Shown one piece after another: positions 36,026-44,564 of a DNA stretch of 64,000 bases; positions within the stretch are counted from its first letter, which is position 1; the number at the start of each line of letters is the position of its first letter. The notes below the pieces were generated by a model, which was not told where the DNA came from, ran no database searches, and saw nothing but the letters and a program-made list of their open reading frames with translations. The position numbers and the translations under genes are program-made. The stretch lies in NCBI RefSeq assembly GCF_000423665.1, contig NZ_AUIK01000020.1:124001-188000 (forward strand). Reading direction: 5' to 3'. The DNA comes from Solirubrobacter soli DSM 22325. GTDB taxonomy: Bacteria > Actinomycetota > Thermoleophilia > Solirubrobacterales > Solirubrobacteraceae.

Positions 36026-38785
36026 ATGCAGCGAACAGCCGCGGCGCAGGGCGTCATCCGCCGCGAGGCCGAGCGCGCGGCCCTGCGGGCGTTCCTGGCT
36101 GCCCGCGACGGACCGGCGGCGCTCGTCATCGAGGGCGAAGCCGGGATCGGGAAGACGACGCTGTTCGAGGAGGCGTTGCGCGAGGCCGGCGCGGGCGGCT
36201 GCCGCATCCTGCGCTGCCGCCCCGCGCCGACGGAGACGAGGCTCGCGTTCACGGGGCTCGCCGATCTGCTCGCGGGACGGATGCTCGACGACGCGCTGCC
36301 GACGCTCCCCGCGCCGCAGCGGCACGCGCTGGAGGTGGCGCTGCTGCGCGAGGAGGCGACCGGTGCGGCGCCGGATGTCCGTGCGATCGCGAGCGGGCTG
36401 CTCGGCGTTCTGCGGCACGTGTCCGCGCAGAGTCCCGTCGTGATCGCCATCGACGACGTGCAGTGGCTGGACTCGCCCACGCGGACGGTGCTGGAGTTCG
36501 CCGCGCGCCGCGGCTTCTTCGCCGGTCAGGTCGTCCTCCTGCTCGCGCGGCGATCGTCGGGGGATGAGGAGCTGCCGCTCGGCCTGTCGGGGGCGCTGCC
36601 CGAGAACATCATCGTGCGCATGACGCTCGCGCCGATGGACCCGGCCGCGCTGCACGAGTTGCTGGCGACGCGGCAGGCGCTCACGCTGTCGCTCCCGGCG
36701 CTCCGGCAGCTGCACGAGCGCTCGGGCGGCAACCCGTTCTACGCGCTGGCCCTGGGGCGCCGGGCGACGCCGTCCGGGCTCGACGCCGAGCAGCCGCTCC
36801 CGCTGCCGAGTGTCGTCGACGAGCGCCTCGCGGAGCTGCCGGAGCCCGTGCTCGACCTGCTCCAGCGGGTCGCCCTGCTGTACGACCGTCAGGTCGGCGC
36901 GGTCGCCCGTGTGGCGGCACCCGGCGCCCTGGACGCGGCGGTCGAGGCCGGCGTACTCGAGCTCAGCGGCGACCGCGTCGCCTTCACCCACCCGCTGCTC
37001 GCGGCGGCCGTCGAGAGCATGACGGGCCCGGAGCGCCGGGCGACCTTGCACGGCGAGCTGGCAGGCGTGGAAGCCACGGGGGAGGCACGCGCCCTGCACC
37101 TCGCGCTGGCCACCTGGGTGCCCGACGCGACGGTCGCCGGCGAACTCGATTCCGCCGCCCGGCGGGCCGCCCGCCAGGGCGCGGAGGAGACCGCGGCGCG
37201 GCTCGCCGAGCACGCGGCACGGCTGACACCGCGCACCGCGGACTCGCTCGCCGCTCAGCGCACCGTCGCCGCCGCCGAGCACTACGCGGCGGCCGGTGAT
37301 CCACGGCGGGCGCACGAGCTGCTGAGCGAGCTGATCGACCGGCTCGAGCCCGGTCCGGCACGCGCCGAGGCCCTGTCGTTGCAGTGCTGGCTGCACACCT
37401 CCGTCGTGGACTTCGCCGCGTCCGTGCGCGTCGGCGAGCAGGCCATCGCGGAGGCCGGCGGCGACGCGCGGTTGATCGCCGTGACCCGCCAGCGGCTCGG
37501 CACCGCCGAGCGCATCCGCGGACGTCTTGATGCCAGTGAAGCGCACGGCGTTGCCGCGGTCGAAGGCGCTCAGCGGGTGGGTGATGAAGGACTCGAGGCG
37601 CTGGCGCTCGCGTCGCTCGGGCTGACGCGCTTCGTGCGCGGCGCCGGCGTCGGGCCTGAGCTGCGCCGGGCCGCGGAACTCGAGCGACGGCTGCCGGAGT
37701 TCCTCGGCCAGCAGGCGCCGTCGTTCCGTCTCGGCCTGGCCCTTCTCGTCACCGACCAGTTCGACGAGGCACGCGCCGTCTTCACGGATCTGGGCGAGCA
37801 GGCGCTCGCCGCCGGGCACGAGGACGCGCGGGCGATGGTCCTCTCCTACCTGGCCGATCTCGAGCGCCGCAGCGGGCACTGGGAGCGGGCGCAGGCATTG
37901 ACCGTCGAGGCGCGCGACCTCGGTCTCCAGGCCGGCACCGAGCAGGAGCAGAACGCGGGCGCGGCCAACGCGGCCCTGCTCGCGGCGATGCTCGGGCACG
38001 TCGACGAGGCGCGAGCGATGGCCCGGCGCGGCCTGGCCGTCGCCGATGACATGGGCGACCGGATCCACGCCATCGCCCACCGTGGCGCGCTCGGGCTGCT
38101 CGAGTTGTCGCTCGACGCACCCGCGGCGGCCGTCGAATGGCTCGCTCCGGCGACCGACGAGCTCCTGGAGCAGGGCGTGGTGGAGCTCGGCCTGCACCCG
38201 GAGATCGTCCACAACGAGATCGAAGGGCTCGTCGCCGTCGGGGACCAGGGTCGTGCCACACGCCTCACGACCCATCTCGAGACGGTCGCGCGACGGACCG
38301 ACCGCCCGTGGGCGCACGCGATCGCCGCCCGCAGCCGCGCGCTGGTGTTGGCCGCCGAAGGCGACCTCGGCAGGGCGCGGGAGTGCGCGTTGCGAGCGGT
38401 CACGGAGCACGAGAACGCGGGTCAGCCGCTCGAGCTCGCCCGCAGCCTCACGGTGTCGGGGGCGCTGGAGCGGCGTGCCAAGCAGCGACGCTCCAGCCGT
38501 GTGGCGCTGGAGCGCGCGATCGCCGTCCTCGACGCGCTGCCGGCGCCGCTCTGGGCGGCCCGCGCCCGCGCCGAGCTCGGGCGGCTCGGCCAGCGACTCG
38601 GGCCTTCCGAGCTCACGGTGACCGAGGCGCGAATCGCCGCGTTGGCCGCTGAGGGGCGCTCGAATCCCGAGATCGCGGCGGCGGCCTTCGTCAGCCGCAA
38701 GACGGTCGAAGCCAACCTGTCGCGGATCTACAAGAAGCTCGGCGTCCGTTCCCGCGTCGAGCTGTCCGGCAAGCTCGATCGCTGA
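36026..38785 (+). CDS. LuxR-family regulator with N-terminal AAA/NACHT-like ATPase (LAL type)
   Basis: A 919-aa large ATP-binding LuxR regulator. Walker A GEAGIGKTT is at residues 37-45, Walker B VVIAIDDVQWLD at about 136-147, a long TPR-like helical region at about 400-840, and a C-terminal LuxR HTH over the last 65 residues (LTVTEARIAALAAEGRSNPEIAAAAF to KLGVRSRVELS). Such proteins switch with ATP and an inducer, often activating sugar or secondary-metabolite genes. It lies 55 bp after the glycosyltransferase on the same strand and convergent with a secreted-protein gene. The ATG at 36026 gives the Walker motif at the usual place. Confidence 0.9.
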   Translation: MQRTAAAQGVIRREAERAALRAFLAARDGPAALVIEGEAGIGKTTLFEEALREAGAGGCRILRCRPAPTETRLAFTGLADLLAGRMLDDALPTLPAPQRHALEVALLREEATGAAPDVRAIASGLLGVLRHVSAQSPVVIAIDDVQWLDSPTRTVLEFAARRGFFAGQVVLLLARRSSGDEELPLGLSGALPENIIVRMTLAPMDPAALHELLATRQALTLSLPALRQLHERSGGNPFYALALGRRATPSGLDAEQPLPLPSVVDERLAELPEPVLDLLQRVALLYDRQVGAVARVAAPGALDAAVEAGVLELSGDRVAFTHPLLAAAVESMTGPERRATLHGELAGVEATGEARALHLALATWVPDATVAGELDSAARRAARQGAEETAARLAEHAARLTPRTADSLAAQRTVAAAEHYAAAGDPRRAHELLSELIDRLEPGPARAEALSLQCWLHTSVVDFAASVRVGEQAIAEAGGDARLIAVTRQRLGTAERIRGRLDASEAHGVAAVEGAQRVGDEGLEALALASLGLTRFVRGAGVGPELRRAAELERRLPEFLGQQAPSFRLGLALLVTDQFDEARAVFTDLGEQALAAGHEDARAMVLSYLADLERRSGHWERAQALTVEARDLGLQAGTEQEQNAGAANAALLAAMLGHVDEARAMARRGLAVADDMGDRIHAIAHRGALGLLELSLDAPAAAVEWLAPATDELLEQGVVELGLHPEIVHNEIEGLVAVGDQGRATRLTTHLETVARRTDRPWAHAIAARSRALVLAAEGDLGRARECALRAVTEHENAGQPLELARSLTVSGALERRAKQRRSSRVALERAIAVLDALPAPLWAARARAELGRLGQRLGPSELTVTEARIAALAAEGRSNPEIAAAAFVSRKTVEANLSRIYKKLGVRSRVELSGKLDR

Positions 38786-38793
38786 TCCGCGGA

Positions 38794-40695
38794 CTACTGC
38801 CGCGTCACGGGCACGACCGCGATCCGCCGCTCGGTGGCGGCGGGGGTGTAGAGCAGGAAGAGCTGCACGTAGCGCTTCCCGAAGATCGAGCTCACGCTCA
38901 TGTGAAAGCGCGTGCGGCCTTTGCCTTCGACGGCGCTCCCGAGGAACGGATCCTCGAGCGCCTTGTGGTCGGACGAGATGGCGATGATGGTGGCGTTCCG
39001 CAGCGGGCGGTCGGTGTGCCAGCTCACCGCGATCTTCTTCCCGCGGCGGACCGCTGTGAGGCCGAGGAAGCGCGGGAGTCGCGGGACGCGCAGCTTGGCG
39101 GTGACGGACCTGCGAGGGACGGTGCGCGCGCCGGGTGCACCGGCGAGCACCTCGACCGGCACGGAGTCCGGGCGCCGGAGCATGATCGGGTCGAAGTCGG
39201 GCACGATCTTCAGGCGGCCCGAGCCGGCGGCCCGCAGCGAGCGCCGGCCGCTGATGCCGTCCGGGACCGTGGCGCGCACGTCACACGCGGCCGAGCAATG
39301 GAACGGAATCGCGAGGCCGTGCGGGATCTGCACGACGCGGCCGATCTCGACTGCCGGCGCCGGGGGCTCCGGCGCCGGGGGAGCGCCCTCGATCGCGAGG
39401 TGCAGGCGGTAGTCCCCTCCGGTCGAGACATCCGACCAGGCGATCGCGGGCCGGCCGTCCGCGAGGATCACGGGCGTGACGGAGTCCGCGTCGCGCAGCG
39501 GGCCGCTCAGCGCCTGGACGCCGCCTGGGAACGTCGCGATCGTGGCCGCGGTCCAGGTCAGCCCCGCCAGCGTCTGGGCGGGCGCCCACGTGAACACCGG
39601 TCGGCCGTCGGCGGCGAACGCGGCCCGCGGACCGCGCCCGCCGTCCTCAGCCGGAGCGCCGCCGTCGAAGTCCGCGAGCTCTTGCGCATACGGGTGCAAC
39701 GGCCTCGCGCCGACGCGCTCCGGCTGGTCGAACGGCCCCGGACCGTCGCGGCGGATCGCCCACGCCTGGACGTCTGACAGATCCTCCCACGCGATGATCG
39801 CGGCTCCGTCCGGCCGCAGCGCCACCGTCGGGGAGCCACCGAGCAGGGTCTCGGTGAAGCCGAGGGCGGCCACTTTGGTGAAGGCCCCGCCGGGCGCGCG
39901 CTCCAGCACGGGTGACTCGTCCCCCTCGTGGACGACCGCGAGTGCGCGGCCGTCCGGGGCGACGGTGACGGAGAACTCGTGGAAGATGAGCTGCTCGGAC
40001 AGGCGCTGCGCCGGACCGAACGGCGCTCCCGGCGCGGCCACGGCGCTGAAGAGCCGCTCACGCAGGAAGCTCTTGTCGCCGTCGGCGTTCCAGAGCGCGG
40101 TGACGGTGCCATCGTCCTGCACGCCGAGGGCGACGTGCGGCGCCGCCAGGCTGTACCTCTTCAGCGGCTGCAACTCGATCGGCTTGGCGAACGCCTCGCC
40201 CGCCGGACGGCGCGCGACCAACAGGCGCGCGGCGCTGCCCGAGTCCAGCAGTGTGGTGTCGGTCCAGGCGACCACCGCGTCGCCGCGGGCCGAGATGGCC
40301 GCGGCGGGGTCGTCGACGGAGTGGCCGTCGGCCTCGGCGAGCGTCTGCGTGGGTCCCCAAGCGCCCGTGGCATCGCGGACCGCGAAGGCGATGCCGTCGT
40401 ACGTCTTCTCGACGACGATCGCGACGCCGCTCGGCTGCGCCATCGCCAGCGGGCAGTGGCCGTATCCGTCGCCCAGCGCGACGTGCACCGGCGCGCTGAA
40501 GCCGGACGCGGTCGCCTGCAAGAAGTCCGCGCCTCCCGGAGCCCAGCGCACCACTTCGCCGGGCGCGCCGGTCGCTCGCAGGCACCGTGCGGGATCCGTG
40601 ACCGTGAGCGGCGCCAGCTCGCCGAACGGCGCGGCCGACGCGGCGGCCGGGGTCGCGGCGAAGAGGGCGAGCAGAGCGAGCGCGAGGCGGTACAT
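38794..40695 (-). CDS. secreted propeller-like protein (633 aa)
   Basis: An exported protein (signal MYRLALALLALFAATPAAASA). Residues 30-440 are repeated beta modules such as GDAVVAWTDTTLL, DGRALAVVHEGDES and DGAAIIAWEDL, typical of sialidase/BNR-like propellers. A Pro-rich hinge (PPAPEPPAPAVE), a short Cys pair (FHCSAACDVRATV, about residue 460) and an Ig/fibronectin-like end follow. It is similar in plan to the two secreted proteins at 31.0-33.8 kb. Function unknown; its 5' region up to 40852 holds the only space for a promoter. Confidence 0.65.
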   Translation of the reverse strand: MYRLALALLALFAATPAAASAAPFGELAPLTVTDPARCLRATGAPGEVVRWAPGGADFLQATASGFSAPVHVALGDGYGHCPLAMAQPSGVAIVVEKTYDGIAFAVRDATGAWGPTQTLAEADGHSVDDPAAAISARGDAVVAWTDTTLLDSGSAARLLVARRPAGEAFAKPIELQPLKRYSLAAPHVALGVQDDGTVTALWNADGDKSFLRERLFSAVAAPGAPFGPAQRLSEQLIFHEFSVTVAPDGRALAVVHEGDESPVLERAPGGAFTKVAALGFTETLLGGSPTVALRPDGAAIIAWEDLSDVQAWAIRRDGPGPFDQPERVGARPLHPYAQELADFDGGAPAEDGGRGPRAAFAADGRPVFTWAPAQTLAGLTWTAATIATFPGGVQALSGPLRDADSVTPVILADGRPAIAWSDVSTGGDYRLHLAIEGAPPAPEPPAPAVEIGRVVQIPHGLAIPFHCSAACDVRATVPDGISGRRSLRAAGSGRLKIVPDFDPIMLRRPDSVPVEVLAGAPGARTVPRRSVTAKLRVPRLPRFLGLTAVRRGKKIAVSWHTDRPLRNATIIAISSDHKALEDPFLGSAVEGKGRTRFHMSVSSIFGKRYVQLFLLYTPAATERRIAVVPVTRQ

Positions 40696-40852
40696 GGACC
40701 GACTCTCCGCGAGCGCCTGGGTCCCCGCAATCGGGGAGCTACCCCGAACTTTTTGGAGCTGGTCGAAGGGGTGGGCAGGAAAACCTTCCTCTGAGTCAAG
40801 TTTCCCTTGCCACCCCCCCGGGGCGCGGTTCGAAATCCTGGCGACTCGCCGG

Positions 40853-41350
40853 TCAGAGCGCCTTGAAATACCGCGCCATCGGCATCAGCGAGTACCCGAC
40901 GCGCTCGTAGAGGCGACGCGCGGCGGCGTGGCCGGCATCGCCACCCGTTCCGATCATCGCGACCCGCATACCGGCCGCACGCAGCCATTCCGTCGCATGC
41001 TCGGTGAGCGCTCGGCCGATGCCGTGCGCTTGCTCGGCGGGGTCGACGGCGAGCATCGTGATCTCGCCCAAACCGCGAGCGGGGTCCACGATCGCGGCCA
41101 CGACGAAGCCGCGGATCTCGGCGCCGCGCTCGGCGACCCAGGCGTGCTTGGAGCGATCGGAGACCGTGTCGACGACCGACTGCGCCTGGTACACCCGCCA
41201 ATCGTCTCCGTGGAGTCGACGAGCGAGCTCATCGCCGAGCAGCGACTCCATCGACAGATAGTTCGGCGCCCACGCTCGGAGCGACAGCGCGACCACCGCG
41301 TCGAGATCCGCCGGCGCGAACGCTCGGATCGTCGTCTCTCTTTCGGACAC
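40853..41350 (-). CDS. GNAT-family N-acetyltransferase
   Basis: A 165-aa acetyltransferase. The acetyl-CoA-binding region reads ITMLAVDPAEQAHGIGRALTEHATEWLRAAG (about 93-123), with the Q/R-x-x-G-x-G/A motif as QAHGIG, and the chain ends RRLYERVGYSLMPMARYFKAL. The start is taken as the GTG at 41350; a longer frame exists upstream with no homology-like content. The substrate is unknown. It is divergent from the 41556 gene. Confidence 0.82.
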   Translation of the reverse strand: MSERETTIRAFAPADLDAVVALSLRAWAPNYLSMESLLGDELARRLHGDDWRVYQAQSVVDTVSDRSKHAWVAERGAEIRGFVVAAIVDPARGLGEITMLAVDPAEQAHGIGRALTEHATEWLRAAGMRVAMIGTGGDAGHAAARRLYERVGYSLMPMARYFKAL

Positions 41351-41555
41351 ACAGCGAAGTGTGCTGTCTTGGAGGAACACGCGTACCCGCATGATCCGCC
41401 GACGTACTCGAGCACGTGCGATCGCGATCGCACTTTCGGCCAGCCTGGGCGCGCTTCGCCGCGAAGTCCCGAGACTCCGCTCAGGGCGCCGGCGCAAAAG
41501 GTCGGGGACGGGCCCTGATTGTGCGCTCGTGCGTGACCACGTTGACTCGCGGCCC

Positions 41556-42104
41556 ATGCACAAACTCACACGTCGGGCCCTCGCCGTAACGCTCGGAGTC
41601 GTTGCCGTCGCGCTGGTCGTGCTCGCTCCACAAGCCTCGGCGAACCAGCGACTCGGCTCCGACACCCAGGCGTGCAACTACGACGGTCGGTTCTTCTACG
41701 CCTGTCATCTCATGACGACGAAGAGCCTCTTCTCGTGGGACGACGACGCTGTGCTGCACCTGAACATGCCCGAGCAGTACGCCCGCGAGGTCATGGCCGG
41801 AGGGGCCAATTGCTGGGTCGACTTCCGGGCCTCGCTGTGGGGCAACGACGGCGGCAACGGCATCGACTCCGAGGACGACTTCATCACGAATCTGCAACTC
41901 GATCCGGGCTGGCCGCGGGCCGACTGGTCCGGGCTCGAGGCGCATCTCAGCGTCCACGGCGTGCCCGAGTACAGACTCAACGAGGATGACGACGACGGCG
42001 AGGACGAGCTCTACGTCCGCATCTCGTACGTCGACTGCAACACCGGGTTCATGCGCACGTTCCAGACGGACAACGAGGTGGGCCGGATCACCCGCCATAA
42101 CTAG
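41556..42104 (+). CDS. secreted protein of unknown function (182 aa)
   Basis: An exported protein with a clear signal peptide (ALAVTLGVVAVALVVLAPQASA, cleavage near residue 29). The mature part is acidic, with four Cys (ACNYDG, YACHLM, NCWVDF, VDCNTG) likely in two disulfides and an Asp/Glu-rich run (EDDDDGEDE, about 151-159) that may bind calcium. I recognise no family. The ATG at 41556 fits the signal; earlier in-frame codons are Arg-rich and unlikely. Confidence 0.6.
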   Translation: MHKLTRRALAVTLGVVAVALVVLAPQASANQRLGSDTQACNYDGRFFYACHLMTTKSLFSWDDDAVLHLNMPEQYAREVMAGGANCWVDFRASLWGNDGGNGIDSEDDFITNLQLDPGWPRADWSGLEAHLSVHGVPEYRLNEDDDDGEDELYVRISYVDCNTGFMRTFQTDNEVGRITRHN

Positions 42105-42156
42105 GCGCAAACTTGGACGGGTCGTGCACTCGGTCCTCGCACGGCGCATCATGGGG

Positions 42157-42176
42157 CGTGACTGCGGGAAGTCACG
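42157..42176. promoter_or_regulatory. inverted repeat CGTGACT-N6-AGTCACG
   Basis: Seven-base perfect arms, 42157-42163 and 42170-42176. It is 53 bp past the stop of the secreted-protein gene and 83 bp before the UspA start, so it can be the terminator of the former or an operator of the latter. Confidence 0.45.
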
Positions 42177-42259
42177 GACCCGGTCGGTGGTTAGACGCGG
42201 ATAGCAGCCGCGGCGGAGCGTCATAGCGTCAGGCTCATCACTATCGCAAGGAGCCGAGC

Positions 42260-43183
42260 ATGAGCACCATCCTGATCGGCGTCGACGAGTCAGAGCGCTC
42301 CGAGGACGCGGTCGCCTTCGCGCGCCGCCTGGCCGACGTGGCCGCTGCCCACGTCATCGTCGCCAACGCCTACCCCTACTCCGACATCCCTTCTCGCGGG
42401 GCGAACTCCGCCTACCGGGACGCGCTGCGCGACGACGCGCTCGCAACCGTCCGTCGCATGCGCGACCTGCTCGACCGCGTCGCCGACGATGACACCCAGA
42501 TCGCCGTCCGAGCCGAAATCTCGCCGGCCAAGGCGCTGCATCAGCTGGCGCACGCCGAGCAGGCGGCCCTCGTGGTCGTGGGCTCGTCGCACACCGGCCG
42601 GGCCGGGCGCGTCGTGCCCGGCAGCACGGCCGAGCGGCTTCTCCACGGCTCACCGTGCTCGGTCGCGGTCGTCCCCAAGGACTACCGCAACCACCCCGAC
42701 GACCCGATCCGCCGGATCGGCGTGGCGTACGTCGACACCGACGAGGGACGCGCCGCGCTGAGCGCGGCCACCGCACTCGCGCGCGCTCTTCGCGCGGAGC
42801 TCGTCGTGATCGGCATCCTCTCGACAGAGTCCATCGTCATGCCGCCGTACATCGGCTCTCCGGGCCCTGCGTCGCTGCGGGTCGACCTCGAGCGCTACGT
42901 CGAGGAGCAGGTGCATCAGGCCGTCGACACGGTGCCCGACGACGTCGCCGCCACCGGGTTCAGGGCGACGGGTGACACCGCCGACCTCCTCGTCGCACGG
43001 AGCAACGAGCTGGACCTCCTGGTCATGGGCTCGCGCGGCTACGGCCCACTGCACGCGGTCCTCGCCGGCGGCGTCAGCGGGCGTGTGCTCCGCGACGCGC
43101 ACTGCCCGGTGATCGTCGTGCCGCGGGGCATCGAGGCGCCACTCGACGTCCTCTTCGGCGACACCACCGCGACGGCGGCGTGA
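42260..43183 (+). CDS. tandem universal stress protein (UspA x2)
   Basis: A 307-aa protein with two Usp domains (about 1-147 and 150-298). ATP-binding loops are visible in both: VVGSSHTGRAGRVVPGSTAE in the first and VMGSRGYGPLHAVLAGGVSG in the second. AAGGAG eight bases upstream supports the ATG. Actinobacterial tandem Usps respond to hypoxia and starvation and bind ATP or cAMP. It is followed 1 bp later by a GNAT acetyltransferase and then a response regulator. In mycobacteria, Usp is itself a target of a cAMP-regulated GNAT, so the pairing may be functional. Confidence 0.93.
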   Translation: MSTILIGVDESERSEDAVAFARRLADVAAAHVIVANAYPYSDIPSRGANSAYRDALRDDALATVRRMRDLLDRVADDDTQIAVRAEISPAKALHQLAHAEQAALVVVGSSHTGRAGRVVPGSTAERLLHGSPCSVAVVPKDYRNHPDDPIRRIGVAYVDTDEGRAALSAATALARALRAELVVIGILSTESIVMPPYIGSPGPASLRVDLERYVEEQVHQAVDTVPDDVAATGFRATGDTADLLVARSNELDLLVMGSRGYGPLHAVLAGGVSGRVLRDAHCPVIVVPRGIEAPLDVLFGDTTATAA

Positions 43184-43184
43184 C

Positions 43185-43763
43185 ATGCCCACGGCCACGC
43201 ATGCAGCGTCCGGCGTGGCCCTGCGCGACGGTTCGACCGTCCGTGTCCGGCCCGTGGCGGCGACCGACGTCGCACAGTTGCGGGCCTTGCTGGCCTCGCT
43301 GTCAAGCCAGTCGCTCTGGCTGCGGTTCTACACGACCGACGTGAACCTGGACCTGAGGGCCCGCGCGGCGGCGACCCGCGGGTTCGGGGTCGTCGCCACG
43401 GCCGGCACGCCGGAGCGGATCGTCGGCCACGCCGGGTTCGTCGAGACCGGCCCGGGCACGGCGGAGATCGCGTTCGAGGTCGCCACGGAGTGGCAGGGGC
43501 TGGGCGTGGGAACGATCCTGCTCGCGCACCTCGCCGGCCTCGCCCCGGCTGCGGGCATCCACACGTTCACGGCCGTGGTGCATCCCACGAACCACCGCAT
43601 GGCGCACCTGCTGCAGGCTTCCGGAATCCCGCTCGAGGTCACCGCCTGGCCCGGTCAGCTCCTGTTCGAGCTTCGACCCGAGAGCGGACCGTTTGAGCGC
43701 GTGGGAAAGTACGGATCGGGTCGGCGGCCTGCTCCGGATCGTGTGCGACCCGCTGCGGCGTAG
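43185..43763 (+). CDS. GNAT acetyltransferase linked to UspA
   Basis: A 192-aa GNAT protein with DGSTVRVRPVAATDVAQLRALLASLS at the start, a WLRFYTT motif, then the acetyl-CoA site VATEWQGLGVGTILLAHLA (about 99-117) containing Q-x-L-G-V-G. It resembles the acetyltransferase module of Pat-type protein lysine acetylases but lacks a cyclic-nucleotide-binding domain. The gene follows UspA by 1 bp and precedes the NarL-type regulator by 9 bp, so the three form one operon. Confidence 0.85.
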   Translation: MPTATHAASGVALRDGSTVRVRPVAATDVAQLRALLASLSSQSLWLRFYTTDVNLDLRARAAATRGFGVVATAGTPERIVGHAGFVETGPGTAEIAFEVATEWQGLGVGTILLAHLAGLAPAAGIHTFTAVVHPTNHRMAHLLQASGIPLEVTAWPGQLLFELRPESGPFERVGKYGSGRRPAPDRVRPAAA

Positions 43764-43772
43764 GGTTGTGAC

Positions 43773-44453
43773 ATGTCCAGTCACGCCACCGAGAACCCCG
43801 CGGCCGAGCGGGTCGACCCCGCGCACGTGACGATCGTCATCGCCGACGACCACACCGTCGTCCGGCAGGGACTCCGGCTCCTGATCGAGAACGAGGACGG
43901 GCTCCAGGTCGTCGCGGAGGCCGGCACCGTTCCGGACGCCGAGCGCTTGACGCGTGCCCATCGGCCGACGGTGCTGATCCTGGACTTGAACATGCCCGGG
44001 GGCTCGAGCCTGGACGCGATCCCGCGCCTGCGCGAGCACGTCCCGGAGACCGCGATCGTCATCCTGACGATGCAGGACGACCCCGCCTTCGCGCGGCGCG
44101 CGCTCCAGACCGGCGCTCGCGGCTTCGTGCTCAAGGAGGCTGCCGACGAAGAGCTGCTCGAGGCGATCCGGCTCGCCGCCGCCGGCGACACGTACCTCAA
44201 CCCGCGCCTGGGCGCGCGCATGGCCGCCACGCCCGACACGCCCCTCGGCCCGCCGGACGACCTGTCCGCGCGCGAGCTGCAGGTGCTCAAACTGATCGCT
44301 CTCGGCTACACGAACAGTGAGATCGGGGAGCAGCTGTTCCTCTCCACGCGCACGGTGGAGACCCACCGCGCGCACATCCAGCAGAAGATCTGCCGGACGA
44401 CGCGCGCGGAGCTCGTCCGCTACGCGCTCGACCACAAGCTGATCTGCACCTGA
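43773..44453 (+). CDS. NarL/FixJ-family response regulator
   Basis: A 226-aa response regulator. The receiver domain covers about 18-135 (D25-D26 acidic pair, phosphoacceptor D71 in LILDLNMPG, K121 in FVLKEA). The LuxR-type HTH spans 162-224 (LSARELQVLKLIALGYTNSE, STRTVETHRAHIQQKI). No partner kinase lies nearby, so it is an orphan or is served by a kinase elsewhere. It is the third gene of the UspA operon, resembling dormancy-type (DevR-like) regulation in overall plan. Confidence 0.93.
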   Translation: MSSHATENPAAERVDPAHVTIVIADDHTVVRQGLRLLIENEDGLQVVAEAGTVPDAERLTRAHRPTVLILDLNMPGGSSLDAIPRLREHVPETAIVILTMQDDPAFARRALQTGARGFVLKEAADEELLEAIRLAAAGDTYLNPRLGARMAATPDTPLGPPDDLSARELQVLKLIALGYTNSEIGEQLFLSTRTVETHRAHIQQKICRTTRAELVRYALDHKLICT

Positions 44454-44528
44454 CGCCGCGGTACTCGGCGGCGGCGTTGACCACGGCGCGCAACGCACGA
44501 AACGTCGTCCATCACGGATTCCTGAGGA

Positions 44529-44558
44529 TTGGTAGAGGCTCGGCCTATGGGCTAGCGT
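44529..44558 (+). promoter_or_regulatory. possible leaderless promoter of the catalase-like gene
   Basis: TTGGTA (44529-44534), an 18-bp spacer and TAGCGT (44553-44558) lie just before the GTG at 44565. The -10-like hexamer ends only 6 bp upstream of the GTG, which would give a leaderless mRNA. The match to consensus is modest. Confidence 0.25.
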
Positions 44559-44564
44559 TGGGGA

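Noticed and set aside
40827..40838. GGTTCGAAATCC, resembling a tRNA T-arm
   Set aside because: There is one base too many in the loop, the flanking bases do not form the 5-bp T stem, and no acceptor, D or anticodon arm fits upstream.
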